The notes under the pieces: generated by a model
What the model saw: only the letters and a program-made list of their open reading frames with translations
Told to the model about the DNA's origin: nothing
Database searches by the model: none
In this document: piece by piece, positions 35,949 through 42,936 of the stretch
Numbering within the stretch: the stretch's first letter is position 1
How the letters are laid out: each line of letters starts with the position of its first letter
Position numbers and translations under genes: made by a program
Source of the DNA: Leekyejoonella antrihumi
GTDB taxonomy: Bacteria > Actinomycetota > Actinomycetes > Actinomycetales > Dermatophilaceae
Assembly (NCBI RefSeq): GCF_007845645.1
Contig: NZ_VCQV01000004.1
Span: 177,182 to 241,181 of the forward strand
Reading direction: 5' to 3'
DNA: 64,000 bases

Positions 35949-36191
35949 CTCCTTGCCCAGGCCCGCCCGGTGCGTCGGATCCTGGATCGAACAAAATCAC
36001 CGATCATCAACCATAAGACGTGCATATACAACGATAGTGTACGTCATGCGGTCGGACAAGGTCGGGAATTCTGCTCGCATCAGTCGTATCCCGGCAGCGG
36101 ACTGCGAATCATCCTTGACAGTGCGCCGACGACGGGCTTGTCTTATAGGACGCGACTCATGTCGTGGAGTGTACGTATGGAAGGCCTGAGC
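35949..36191. promoter_or_regulatory. divergent promoter region of the kinase and radical-SAM operons
   Basis: This 243-bp gap is AT-richer than its surroundings. It holds a perfect -35-like TTGACA (36115-36120, plus strand) and two copies of GTGTACGT (36037-36044, 36169-36176), an octamer also found inverted at 55175-55182 before the PucR-type gene. CGTCGGATCCTGGA (35973-35986) weakly resembles the operator motif of 29091-29172. Radical-SAM translation starts at 36192 after GGAAGG. Exact promoter elements remain uncertain. Confidence 0.4.
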
Positions 36192-37349
36192 ATGAGTATT
36201 CACATTGCCGGTGGCCCAGCCGCCGACACAGTATCGACTGATGAGGGTCGGCGCCGGCAGGCTGCACTCGCCGAGCTGCTCGTCGACCTGCAGGCCCATG
36301 GCCTGCGTGTCGAGTCGCCCATCGAGGGCCGTCGTGGTGGCGCGGGTCCCTCGGACTCCGGCCAGCTCTGGGTGGGCGGCTACTCGCTCACTGTGCCGAC
36401 GGACAATGCCACCGCCGCGGACTCGCCCTATGCGCTGAAGGCGGAGGACGACGGATACGGGATCTATCGAGATGGCGAGCGCCTGGCCGATGCGCACGGC
36501 CAGGCCCGCCCGCGGTTCTACGATCTGCAGACGGCCGACGGGATCCCCTACTGGCAGATCGGCCTGCTGCATCTGGACTCGTTTGCGAGCACCGTCGTGC
36601 AGACCTGCACCTATTGGGGCACCGCAGACCAGTGCACGTTCTGTGGGATCGAGCTCTCGCTGGAGGCCGGCCGGACGATTGTGAAGAAGACTCCGGAGCA
36701 GCTGGCCGAGGTCGCGCTGGCCGCCAAGAACCTGGACGGGGCGGTTGACGTCACGCTGACGACCGGCAGCTCCAAGGCCCCCGATCGCGGTGCGCGCTAC
36801 GTGGCGCGATGCGGCCACGCGGTCAAGGAGGCCACCGGCCTCCCCGTCGAGGTGCAGTTCGAGCCCCCGCGCGACCTCGAGGTGCTCGACGAGGTGCACG
36901 ACCTGGGCATCGACACCCTGGGCATCCACGTCGAGACGTTCGATCCGGACGTGCTCGCGCGGGTGGCGCCCGGGAAGGCGCACACGGGTATCGAGCGCTA
37001 CTTCGAGACCTGGGAGCGGGCGGTCGAGATCTTCGGCAAGGGCCAGGTGACGACGTACGTCATCCTGGGCATGGGCGAGGACCCCGACCTCACCATTCGG
37101 GGATGTCAGCGTGCCATCGACATCGGCGTGTACCCCTTTGTCGTGCCGCTGCGGCCGGTCGCCGGCAGCCTGATGGCCGACGCGTCGCCACCGGACGCGG
37201 CCTACACCAACAGGATCAACCGCCGGGTCGTCTCCTATATGGCGCTGCGGGGCATGTACTCCACCGTCGCGAAGGCCGGCTGCGCGCGATGTCAGGCCTG
37301 TTCGGGGATGCGAGCGCTCGAGCCGCTGGCCGCGCAGGGCGCGTTGTGA
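36192..37349 (+). CDS. MSMEG_0568-family radical SAM protein (NitD-like)
   Basis: A 385-aa radical SAM enzyme. The cluster-binding Cys are C139, C148 and C151 (CTYWGTADQCTFCG), a Cx8Cx2C spacing instead of the standard Cx3Cx2C, as expected for the MSMEG_0568 family. Barrel strands follow (TLTTGSSKAPDRGARY, VEVQFEPPRDLEVL, LGIHVETFDPDVL, TYVILGMGEDPDLT). Three more Cys (C364, C367, C370) near the end suggest an auxiliary Fe-S cluster. Homologues are core Nit1C members; the substrate is unknown. ATG 36192 has GGAAGG 8 bases before. The stop overlaps the acetyltransferase GTG by 4 bases. Confidence 0.92.
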   Translation: MSIHIAGGPAADTVSTDEGRRRQAALAELLVDLQAHGLRVESPIEGRRGGAGPSDSGQLWVGGYSLTVPTDNATAADSPYALKAEDDGYGIYRDGERLADAHGQARPRFYDLQTADGIPYWQIGLLHLDSFASTVVQTCTYWGTADQCTFCGIELSLEAGRTIVKKTPEQLAEVALAAKNLDGAVDVTLTTGSSKAPDRGARYVARCGHAVKEATGLPVEVQFEPPRDLEVLDEVHDLGIDTLGIHVETFDPDVLARVAPGKAHTGIERYFETWERAVEIFGKGQVTTYVILGMGEDPDLTIRGCQRAIDIGVYPFVVPLRPVAGSLMADASPPDAAYTNRINRRVVSYMALRGMYSTVAKAGCARCQACSGMRALEPLAAQGAL

Positions 37350-37897
37350 GTCTGCGCGTCGCGAGGTCGGAACGCGCCCCGTCGATTCTCGCGGGCGGCC
37401 TGATCACCTGCCGGGCTGCGGTGTCGTCGGCGGAGCTCGCGGCACAGCAGGACATCAGGCATGCGGTCTTCGTCGCCGAGCAGGCGGTGTTCCAGGAGTC
37501 CGACCACGACGCGCACGACGATGACTCGGAGGTGATCCACCTGCTGGGCCGCTATGCGGGTGACCTCGCCGGCGCCGTGCGCCTCTTTCCGCTCGACCAC
37601 GCGGAGGGCCTGTGGCAGGGAGACCGGCTGTGCGTGCTTCGGCCCTACCGGGTGCACGGTGTCGGGGCGCCGCTCGTGCGCTGTGCCGTTGCCACAGCCG
37701 GCGCCCACGGGGGCACGCGGATGGTGGCGCACATCCAGGCGCCCAACGTCGCCTTCTTCGTCCACCTGGGCTGGCACGCCGAGGGCGACGCGGAGTTGTA
37801 CGTCGGTCTGCCGCATCAGCGCATGTCGATCGACCTGCCATCGCCCGACGTCGGCGCGCGGACGATGCGTGAGCTCTCGGCGGGGATCCGCCACTGA
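37346..37897 (+). CDS. MSMEG_0567/Sll0786-family GNAT acetyltransferase (NitE-like)
   Basis: A 183-aa GNAT-fold protein. It shows the family features IRHAVFVAEQAVFQESDHD (about residues 37-55), VIHLLGRYAGDLAGAVRLFP and the acetyl-CoA region RVHGVGAPLVRCAVATAG. It follows the radical SAM gene with a GTGA overlap, as in Nit1C clusters, so the two are co-translated. It probably acylates a small cluster metabolite. The convergent AIR-synthase-like gene ends 10 bp away. Confidence 0.9.
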   Translation: MSLRVARSERAPSILAGGLITCRAAVSSAELAAQQDIRHAVFVAEQAVFQESDHDAHDDDSEVIHLLGRYAGDLAGAVRLFPLDHAEGLWQGDRLCVLRPYRVHGVGAPLVRCAVATAGAHGGTRMVAHIQAPNVAFFVHLGWHAEGDAELYVGLPHQRMSIDLPSPDVGARTMRELSAGIRH

Positions 37898-37907
37898 CCC
37901 GGCCGGG

Positions 37908-38897
37908 TCAGTGGCGCAGGCCGGTAACGGTGTCGACTCGCAGATCCATGACGGTCGCCACGTCTCCGTCGCGCTGGATCGCGAGCACCCCACTGGCATC
38001 GAGGTGGCCGAGGACCGTGGCCTCCAGTCCTCGATCGGTGAACGCCGCCGCGCACTCGCCCGCGCGGTCCGACGGCGCGCAGAGCAGGAACGCGAACGCC
38101 GGGAAGCACATGAGCCACGCGTCCAGTGGCACCCCGGCCGGCACGGGCAGCGCGTCCAGGTCGACGGTGACCCCGAGTCGCCGGTGCTCCAGCAGCATGG
38201 CGAGCGAACCGATCAGACCTGCCATGCTGACATCCTTCGCCGCCACGCACGCGCCCGACTCGGCCACCGAGGCGAGGGTTCGCACGTCGTCGCCGAGGCG
38301 GTCACCGCGCTCGTCGAAGGATGCGAAGAACGGGAAGTCCGGCCGCATTCGGCCGGCGGTGCAGCAGGCCAGCAGCAGCGTCTGGCCGGGAGCGGCCCGG
38401 GTCGACGACAGGGCCCGGCGGGTCTGGCCCAGCCCGAATGCCGAGAGCGCGGCCGCGCCGTCGTGCAAGGTCAGGTGCCCACCGACGAGCGGCACGCGAT
38501 ACATCTCGCTCCCGGCGCGCAGGCCGCGCAAGATCTCGCGGGCCACCGGCTCGCTACCGACGACGGTGTCGACGATGCCCTTCGGGACCGCGCCCATCGC
38601 CGCGAGGTCGTTGACGTTGGTCAGGATCGCGGCGAGGCCCGCGCCATACGGATCGGCGGTGATGAACGCGGGCAGCAGCGCCTCGCCGCACGCGACGACG
38701 TCTGCGCCGGCAGGGTCGGGGTCCATTGTGACCACGGCGCCGTCGTCGCCCGGGCCGGTGATCCAGTCACCGCCACCGAAGACGTCGCCGACCAGCGCGA
38801 TCTCCTGCTTCGCCGTCAGCGCGGGATTGCGGCGGAGTGCGCCGGCCAGTGTGGCGAGCCCGGCCGAGCCGCGCGATTCTGCCATTGCTGCTCCCAT
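37908..38897 (-). CDS. AIR-synthase-related protein (Sll0787/NitF-like)
   Basis: A 329-aa PurM/SelD-fold protein that should bind an ATP-type substrate. The N-terminal GPGDDGAVV (about residues 48-56) and NVNDLAAMGAVPKGIVD are the PurM-type nucleotide/metal motifs, and VGGHLTLHDG is the central strand. AIR-synthase-like proteins accompany the radical SAM and GNAT genes of Nit1C, where they may make a phosphorylated intermediate. It is transcribed toward the acetyltransferase gene. ATG 38897 (MGAAMAESRG) places it just downstream of a -10-like GATGAT; ATG 38885 (MAESRG) is an alternative. Confidence 0.88.
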   Translation of the reverse strand: MGAAMAESRGSAGLATLAGALRRNPALTAKQEIALVGDVFGGGDWITGPGDDGAVVTMDPDPAGADVVACGEALLPAFITADPYGAGLAAILTNVNDLAAMGAVPKGIVDTVVGSEPVAREILRGLRAGSEMYRVPLVGGHLTLHDGAAALSAFGLGQTRRALSSTRAAPGQTLLLACCTAGRMRPDFPFFASFDERGDRLGDDVRTLASVAESGACVAAKDVSMAGLIGSLAMLLEHRRLGVTVDLDALPVPAGVPLDAWLMCFPAFAFLLCAPSDRAGECAAAFTDRGLEATVLGHLDASGVLAIQRDGDVATVMDLRVDTVTGLRH

Positions 38898-38910
38898 CCG
38901 TTCATCATCC

Positions 38911-38939
38911 TGTCGGAAAGTGGACAGGACGTTTATCAT
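38911..38939. promoter_or_regulatory. divergent promoter with third copy of the operator motif
   Basis: TGTCGGAAAGTGGACAGG (38911-38928) resembles the motif in 29091-29106 and 29157-29172 (12 of 16 bases to the first). With two bases on its left it forms the inverted repeat CCTGTC-N8-GACAGG. It lies at the -35 position of a rightward promoter whose -10 is TATCAT (38934-38939), placing transcription start at the ATG 38947 of the ComA-like gene. Confidence 0.45.
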
Positions 38940-38946
38940 AGAGCAT

Positions 38947-39720
38947 ATGATGTTGCCAACGTTCCTTGAACTGCCTCCCCGCCCCGGCAAACCGAGGGCG
39001 ACCGGTATGACGCATGTGCTGGACAATGGAATCGACCTGCAGACGGTGACGGGGGTTCTCGACGCGGCGGCCGACTACCTGGACGTCTGGAAGCTCGGCT
39101 GGGGCACCGCCTACGTCGACCCGACGCTGAGCGAAAAACTGACTCTGATCGCGGACCACGATGTGCGCACCTGCCTGGGCGGAACCATGCTCGAGGTTGC
39201 ATGGGCACAGGGTAAGGCGTCCGAGTGCCTCGCCTGGGCGCATGACGTGGGATTCGCCTCGGTCGAGGTGTCCCGTGGTGTTGCCGCCATGGAGGTGTCC
39301 GAGAAGCACGATCTGATCCGTCGGGCGGCGCGCTCGTTCGCCGTCTTCTCCGAGGTCGGGCGCAAGGACTCCCAGGAGGAGTTGTCCAGCCGGCAATGGA
39401 CCGACGAGATCATCGGCGACCGCGCCGCGGGCGCCCAGTGGGTCATCGCGGAGGGCCGAGAGAGCGGCTCGGTCGGCGTCTATCGTGCGGACGGCAGCGT
39501 GCGCACCGACGTCGTCGCGGCGATCAGCCGGGCGGGCGGCATCGAATCCATCCTGTTCGAGACCCCACAAAAGGACCAGCAGGCTTGGTTCATCCACGAG
39601 TTCGGCCCGAACGTCAACCTCGCCAATGTTGCCGCATCCGACGCGATCGCCCTCGAAACACTGCGTGTCGGACTGCGAGCCGACACCTTCGGACTGAGTC
39701 GACAGTGGCTGCCGATCTGA
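38947..39720 (+). CDS. ComA-like phosphosulfolactate synthase family protein
   Basis: A 257-aa TIM-barrel protein of the phosphosulfolactate synthase/HSA32 family; ComA adds sulfite to PEP. Conserved stretches are VWKLGWGTAYV, CLGGTMLEVAWAQGK, FASVEVSRGVAAM, FSEVGRKDSQEE, WVIAEGRESGSVG and LFETPQKDQQAWFI; these keep the residues ComA uses for Mg2+ and PEP. Nothing else here makes coenzyme M or spore sulfolactate, so a different nucleophile or product is likely. ATG 38947 is leaderless by the promoter. It heads a tightly packed six-gene operon; the next gene overlaps by 16 bases. Confidence 0.87.
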   Translation: MMLPTFLELPPRPGKPRATGMTHVLDNGIDLQTVTGVLDAAADYLDVWKLGWGTAYVDPTLSEKLTLIADHDVRTCLGGTMLEVAWAQGKASECLAWAHDVGFASVEVSRGVAAMEVSEKHDLIRRAARSFAVFSEVGRKDSQEELSSRQWTDEIIGDRAAGAQWVIAEGRESGSVGVYRADGSVRTDVVAAISRAGGIESILFETPQKDQQAWFIHEFGPNVNLANVAASDAIALETLRVGLRADTFGLSRQWLPI

Positions 39721-40631
39721 CGTCGGCGGAGCCGCTCACGGGCGCCCTTGGCGACAACATCGTCCCCGGCAAATACCGAGGGGTCGCGGTCTCCCGCCTC
39801 GACATCCCGCTGGACGCGCCCTCGTTCACCGGGCACCTGCTGGGCAAGTCGGCCTATCGGCGCACGCGTTTCGTGGTCGCCCGCAGCGGGCCGGACACCG
39901 CGGTCGCCCAGGTATGGCGCGACGACCCCGACGCGCTGTTCGCCCCGATCACCCGGGTGCGGGTCATCGCGGAACCGGGTGACTGCGCCTATGTGCACAG
40001 CCCCGAGACCGACACGGCGATCCCCTCCGCGCTGGCGCAGGCGGCGGCCGCCGCGCCGACCGGGCGCTCCGCCGTTGTCGTGCAGGGCCGCTACGAGCAC
40101 GTGAGCTTCATCGTCAATCCGCGGCCCTTGCGGATCGCTGTCCGCGAGATCACGCCGCCCGATCCGCCGAAGCTGCTCGACCAGGCCAGGCGCGTGCTAG
40201 CCGTCATCGAGGACCTGCCGCCGATCGAGCTGGTGCCCGACATCGTCCGGCTGGCCGACCTCGCCGCGGCGCACCCCTCCGACTGCTACCTGGTGCCCTG
40301 TCGTGGCAGCGGATTCAGCCCACCCGATGCCGAGGTGTACTACCTCGACGAGCATCCGCCCGAGCATCGGTGGACGTTGATCGGGCCGGAACGTTCTCAG
40401 CAGATCCACGAGTCCTTCTACGGCGACCGCGCCGACGACGCGATCGACATCTGCCCGTGTCAAAGGCCGCCGGTGGACGGGCCACTGTTGACCAAGTGCA
40501 GTCAGCTCGAGCACGAGATCCGTGCCGACGACGGGCAGGTGACCGTGCCCTGGGGCGCTTCGCTGTCGCAGGTCGAGCAGGCATTGCGCGCGTTGGCGCG
40601 AGCATGGGAGCCATCGTGGGAACGCGTCTGA
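39705..40631 (+). CDS. 308-aa protein of unknown function in the ComA-like operon
   Basis: Not recognised as a known family. It is soluble with no signal or membrane helix. Regions of note are GKYRGVAVSRLDIPLDAPSF (about 22-41), VVVQGRYEHVSFIVNPRPLRI and a Cys-rich segment near residues 246-264 (ICPCQRP ... TKCSQLEHE), which could hold metal. GTG 39705 starts inside the preceding gene (16-base overlap) and its stop overlaps the next gene, so it is translated as part of the operon. Tight coupling to the ComA-like enzyme and the lyase suggests a pathway enzyme or assembly factor. Confidence 0.75.
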   Translation: MAADLTSAEPLTGALGDNIVPGKYRGVAVSRLDIPLDAPSFTGHLLGKSAYRRTRFVVARSGPDTAVAQVWRDDPDALFAPITRVRVIAEPGDCAYVHSPETDTAIPSALAQAAAAAPTGRSAVVVQGRYEHVSFIVNPRPLRIAVREITPPDPPKLLDQARRVLAVIEDLPPIELVPDIVRLADLAAAHPSDCYLVPCRGSGFSPPDAEVYYLDEHPPEHRWTLIGPERSQQIHESFYGDRADDAIDICPCQRPPVDGPLLTKCSQLEHEIRADDGQVTVPWGASLSQVEQALRALARAWEPSWERV

Positions 40632-41977
40632 GCGACTCACGCCAATATGCCCATTTGTGGGGCACCGGCGAGCTGGTGGAGATCTTCGGCGAGCGAGCAC
40701 GTCTGGCGTCCTGGGTCACCATCCTCGGCGCACTCGCGCGGGCCCAGGCCAGGTTGGGCATCATCCCGGGCGACGCGGCCCAGGCCATCTCCACCCAGCT
40801 GGATGCCGACAAGCTCGATCTTGACCGGATCACGGAGCAGACGATGCTGACGTCGCACTCGACCCTCGGGGTGATTCGCGAGCTCCAGCGACAGCTGCCG
40901 GAGTCGGCACGTGAATTCGTCTACTACGGTGCCACCGTGCAGGACCTGACGGACACCTGGTTCGCGCTGGTCATGCGCGAGGTCGGCTCGATCGTGTGGC
41001 GTGATCTGCGCGCCGTCGAAGACGCCCTGCTCGGACTTGCGCACCGTCACCGAGACACGGTCATGCTCGGTCGCACCCACGGCCAGCCGGGGGCGCCGAT
41101 CACGTTCGGCTACAAGGCGGCCGGGTGGTCCGACGAAGTGCGCCGACACGTGCAGCGGATGGGCGAGGCCCGCCGACGCCTGCTGGTCGGGCAACTGGCC
41201 GGCGCCGTCGGAACCCTCGGATTCTTCGGCGTGGACGGGCTACGGCTACGCCGCGAGTTCTGCGCCGAGCTCGACCTGGGCGAGCCGGGCATCTCGTGGC
41301 TCACCACGCGGGACCGCATTGCCGAGTTCGGCACCCTTCTCGCGATGATCTGCACCACCCTTGCGCGCTTCGGCGACGAGGTCTACGAGCTGGCACGGCC
41401 GGAGATCGGCGAGCTGCGTGAACCGCTGAGCCCGAACGCAGTCGGTTCGATCACTATGCCGCACAAGCACAATCCTGAGGCCAGTGAGCACCTGGACACG
41501 TTGGCGCGGCTGGTCCGCGCCAACGCCGCCGTCCTCATCGAGGGCATGGCCGGTTCGCACGAGCGCGACGGGCGGGCCTGGAAGGCGGAATGGATCGCGC
41601 TACCGGAGGTATGCGAGCTCACCGCCGTTGCGCTGCAGACTGCCCTGCGCCTCGCGGGCGGGCTACGAGTCGATTCCCAGTCGATGAGCGCCAATCTCGC
41701 GCGGATGCAGGCCCAGGTCTCCTCCGAGCAGTTGTTGGCGGGGCTCTCCGCACGAGTGGGCAAGCACCGAGCACAGCAGCTGCTCCAAGACCTGTCGATG
41801 TCGGACCCGGGCGGCGATCTCGCCGCCCGGATGGTCGACGCCGGTCTTGCTTCGGCCACCGAGATCGACACATGGACAGGCCGGCCCGCCACGGGCGCGG
41901 CCGCCTCGATGGTCGACCGGTTGGTCACCGCGTCGCGCACAGCCCGGGCCGAGGAACCCGAGCGCTGGTGCCCATGA
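40616..41977 (+). CDS. fumarase-superfamily lyase, adenylosuccinate-lyase/cycloisomerase type
   Basis: A 453-aa lyase. The superfamily regions are all present: VYYGATVQDLTDT (about residues 101-113), the catalytic His segment MLGRTHGQPGAPITFG, and the signature GSITMPHKHNPEASE with Ser and Lys. These enzymes eliminate fumarate or a related acid from a C-N or C-O linked substrate. It most resembles adenylosuccinate lyase and carboxymuconate cycloisomerase, but a purine role is unlikely in this operon. GTG 40616 is chosen since GGGAG sits five bases upstream; ATG 40604 is possible. It overlaps the next gene by 4 bases. Confidence 0.88.
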   Translation: MGTRLSDSRQYAHLWGTGELVEIFGERARLASWVTILGALARAQARLGIIPGDAAQAISTQLDADKLDLDRITEQTMLTSHSTLGVIRELQRQLPESAREFVYYGATVQDLTDTWFALVMREVGSIVWRDLRAVEDALLGLAHRHRDTVMLGRTHGQPGAPITFGYKAAGWSDEVRRHVQRMGEARRRLLVGQLAGAVGTLGFFGVDGLRLRREFCAELDLGEPGISWLTTRDRIAEFGTLLAMICTTLARFGDEVYELARPEIGELREPLSPNAVGSITMPHKHNPEASEHLDTLARLVRANAAVLIEGMAGSHERDGRAWKAEWIALPEVCELTAVALQTALRLAGGLRVDSQSMSANLARMQAQVSSEQLLAGLSARVGKHRAQQLLQDLSMSDPGGDLAARMVDAGLASATEIDTWTGRPATGAAASMVDRLVTASRTARAEEPERWCP

Positions 41978-42936
41978 CTGCGCCGGATCGCTTCCCGCTG
42001 ACCATCACCCCGACACCGTTGCGGCGTGCGCCGGGACTCGAGGATCACCTGGGCTCCGGACCGATCTGGGTCAAACGCGACGACCTGATCGGGTTTGCTG
42101 TCGCGGGCAACAAGGCCAGGCCGCTCGAGTACCTCATCGGCGACGCCCTGGCACACGGAGCCGATGTCCTCGTCGCGACCGGTTCGCCGACCTCCAACTT
42201 CTGCCCGGCCGCGGCGCTCGCTGCCCGCCGAGCCGGGCTGTACTGCGAACTCATCCACAGTGGAGCGCCACCGGCCGATCCACCGGTCACGATGCGGATG
42301 TCCGAGGCGGCCGGTGCGCAGCTTCGATTCGATCCGACCGTCTCCCGCGCGGATCTGGACGAGGTGGTGCATCGACGGGTGGTCGAGCTGCGCAAGCGCG
42401 GACGGCGGCCGTATTCCGTGCCGCGGGGCGGCGCGACCGCGATCGGCGGCGTCGGGTTCGCGGTCGCGGCGCAGGAGCTGGCCACGCAGTGTGCCGAGCT
42501 CGACATCGAGGCGGGCACGATCGTCATACCGACCGGATCGGGCGGCACCCAGGCGGGGCTCCTCGCGGGCCGCGCCGGCTCGAACCTTCCGCTGCAGGTC
42601 GTAGGGGCTTCGGTGAGCCGGCCGGTCGAGGAGATCCGCGCCCGCGTGCACCATCTCGCCGGCCAGTGTGCGCGGCTCCTGGGCACACTCGAGCCGAGCG
42701 CGGACGACGTCGAGGTGCGTGACGCGGTCGGTGCAGGCTTCGGAGTCGCCTCCGTCGCCGACCGGGAGAGTGCGCACCTCGCGCTCACTGCAGTGGGGCT
42801 GCTGCTCGATGACACCTACGGCGCCAAAGCCATGACCGTGCTTCGCGCGCTCACGCGGGAGAGTGACGGGCCGTTCATCTTCTGGTGCACCGGTGGGCTC
42901 CCTTCTGCCCTGCATGCTTTGGAGGGGCCAGCATGA
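41974..42936 (+). CDS. D-cysteine desulfhydrase/ACC-deaminase-like PLP enzyme
   Basis: A 320-aa fold-type II PLP enzyme. The PLP Lys is in FAVAGNKARPLEYL (about residues 38-51), the Asn-rich substrate loop is TGSPTSNFCPAAALAA, and the phosphate loop is IPTGSGGTQAGLLAG. The closest families are D-cysteine desulfhydrase and 1-aminocyclopropane-1-carboxylate deaminase, both of which release ammonia from an amino acid. The substrate here is unknown. ATG 41974 overlaps the preceding TGA by 4 bases. It would provide ammonia and a keto acid from an amino-acid intermediate of the pathway. Confidence 0.86.
   Translation: MTAPDRFPLTITPTPLRRAPGLEDHLGSGPIWVKRDDLIGFAVAGNKARPLEYLIGDALAHGADVLVATGSPTSNFCPAAALAARRAGLYCELIHSGAPPADPPVTMRMSEAAGAQLRFDPTVSRADLDEVVHRRVVELRKRGRRPYSVPRGGATAIGGVGFAVAAQELATQCAELDIEAGTIVIPTGSGGTQAGLLAGRAGSNLPLQVVGASVSRPVEEIRARVHHLAGQCARLLGTLEPSADDVEVRDAVGAGFGVASVADRESAHLALTAVGLLLDDTYGAKAMTVLRALTRESDGPFIFWCTGGLPSALHALEGPA

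Noticed and set aside
34995..36191. N-terminal extension of the radical SAM frame
   Set aside because: It runs antisense to carbamate kinase and through the promoter region; the ribosome-binding site supports 36192.
38947..39720. Coenzyme M or sulfolactate biosynthesis role for the ComA-like gene
   Set aside because: No comB, comC or comDE homologue is in the window, and the operon partners point to nitrogen catabolism.
40616..41977. Annotation as purB
   Set aside because: Sequence is only superfamily-level similar and it is fixed in a catabolic operon without purine genes.
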